A DNA stretch of 6,051 bases from Sulfurovum sp. (GTDB taxonomy: Bacteria > Campylobacterota > Campylobacteria > Campylobacterales > Sulfurovaceae): NCBI GenBank assembly GCA_027083995.1, contig JALWME010000051.1, positions 1-6,051 of the forward strand, read 5' to 3'. Below are positions 5,290-6,051 of the stretch, piece by piece (the stretch's first letter is position 1; every line of letters starts with the position of its first letter). A model generated the notes under the pieces. The model made no database searches. It had not been told where the DNA came from and was given only the letters and a program-made list of their open reading frames with translations. The position numbers and the translations under genes are program-made.

Positions 5290-6051
5290 TTAAAAATCCC
5301 TCTTATAAATGATATCCACAGATTGTGACTCTTCACTCACGCCTATCACACTCTCTGTACGCTTTCCATGCTGGTACTTTAGTTTAACTTTTGGCACTTC
5401 TGCATTGATATATATTACAGTTATTTTATTGGTCAATTTTTTACCCACTTCTACAGAGTTTCCCTCCCCAAATGCTAAATGATCTACTTTCACACCCACA
5501 TCTGCAAGAGCTGCCTTTGCCATGGCTCCACCCATCATCTTCATCATATCGTTTCCACTTTGGGTATCCCCTCCTGCTTCGGAGTCAAAGAGTATGACTG
5601 AGAGTATCTGTTCGCGTGTAAGCGAGGGGCTTGAAGAGAAGTTAATATTTGGCTCGGCTGGTGTGCCTGTAACTGCTATAGTGATGAGATGATTGATAGA
5701 CTTATAGTTTGCTTTTATGTCTAGCAAAGGTTTATTTACATCACCTGTAAAGTAGACAAAACTTTTCCCTAGAGTAAACTTCTTTTCCTGGAAGATATAC
5801 GTACCACCTTTCATTAACTCTACAGAACCCATATAAAGCATCTGTGCACCTTTGTCTTTGATGATGGTAAAGTCTGGTTTTAGTCTAATGTTCATAGGTT
5901 TTTGCTTGAGGCGTAAGGCTTCCTTGGTCTCTATCTTGAGTGAAAGGGTTAGGTTATCCATAAAAGGACTGGACTTTTTCTTTGTCATCTCCTGGAGTAT
6001 GATAATGTCGCTGTCAGTAGCAAAACTGCGACCTTGCAGCGTAGGTGAGAT
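5290..6051 (-). CDS. tamB: TamB-family (DUF490) translocation and assembly module protein, C-terminal part
   Basis: The last 253 residues of a gene that enters from the right edge; the frame is open to base 6051. TamB proteins are long inner-membrane-anchored periplasmic bridge proteins of repeated beta-strands that work with TamA/BamA-type outer-membrane proteins and are implicated in lipid transport and envelope assembly. The C-terminal DUF490 hallmarks are visible: VTGTPAEPNINFSSSPSLTREQIL followed by a short hydrophobic stretch, a Gly/Met-rich segment (DMMKMMGGAMAKAAL), DVGVKVDHLAF, SVEVGKKLTNKITVIY, and a final strand ending in aromatic Phe (DIIYKRDF). An in-frame ATG at 5988 touches its upstream AGGAG with no spacer and is not a credible start. 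The gene converges on the cyclase with only 4 bp between stops. The tamA partner is not in view. Confidence 0.85.
   Translation of the reverse strand: MSPTLQGRSFATDSDIIILQEMTKKKSSPFMDNLTLSLKIETKEALRLKQKPMNIRLKPDFTIIKDKGAQMLYMGSVELMKGGTYIFQEKKFTLGKSFVYFTGDVNKPLLDIKANYKSINHLITIAVTGTPAEPNINFSSSPSLTREQILSVILFDSEAGGDTQSGNDMMKMMGGAMAKAALADVGVKVDHLAFGEGNSVEVGKKLTNKITVIYINAEVPKVKLKYQHGKRTESVIGVSEESQSVDIIYKRDF

Noticed and set aside
5986..5988. ATG that would make the right-hand gene complete at 232 residues
   Set aside because: AGGAG abuts the ATG with no spacer, and the frame stays open through the window edge with TamB-like sequence, so the gene is partial.

Overview
The window is about 6 kb of AT-rich bacterial chromosome. 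Gene content and protein style point to Campylobacterota (the former Epsilonproteobacteria), probably a Sulfurovum/Sulfurimonas-like free-living member. The main clues are the rpmH-rnpA-yidC-jag order, an L34 and a YidC that resemble those recalled from Helicobacter and Campylobacter, and a carboxynorspermidine/carboxyspermidine decarboxylase close to the Campylobacter protein. This assignment comes from recalled family resemblance; no database search was run.

Left part (1-2336, minus strand): the classic ribosome/membrane-insertion cluster, transcribed right to left as rpmH (L34), rnpA (RNase P protein), yidC (membrane insertase) and jag (RNA-binding protein, cut by the left edge). The yidD gene often found between rnpA and yidC is absent; only 40 bp separate them. 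rnpA has no ATG, GTG or TTG in frame before its conserved core. The best start is an ATT placed 7 nt after an AGGG. yidC starts with TTG.

Middle (2443-4128): a minus-strand gene for a 164-residue protein that looks like a catalytically dead GGDEF-fold domain, then, divergently on the plus strand, nspC, the last enzyme of the carboxyspermidine route to spermidine. The 51-bp divergent gap holds two overlapping candidate promoters. The nspC promoter is placed so that its mRNA would begin at or very near the ATG (leaderless).

Right part (4129-6051): a plus-strand membrane diguanylate cyclase with about six transmembrane helices and an intact GGEEF site and RxxD inhibitory site. It has no ribosome binding site of its own. 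An 8-codon ORF with a good ribosome binding site ends in an ATGA overlap with its start codon, which suggests translational coupling. Only 4 bp beyond its stop lies the convergent end of a tamB-like gene (C-terminal part, cut by the right edge).

Functional links: the left cluster serves ribosome and RNase P production and membrane-protein insertion. The nspC region places polyamine synthesis between a degenerate and an active GGDEF protein, a suggestive but unproven neighbourhood. There is no mobile element, CRISPR array, tRNA or rRNA, and no stretch over 300 bp lacks a gene.
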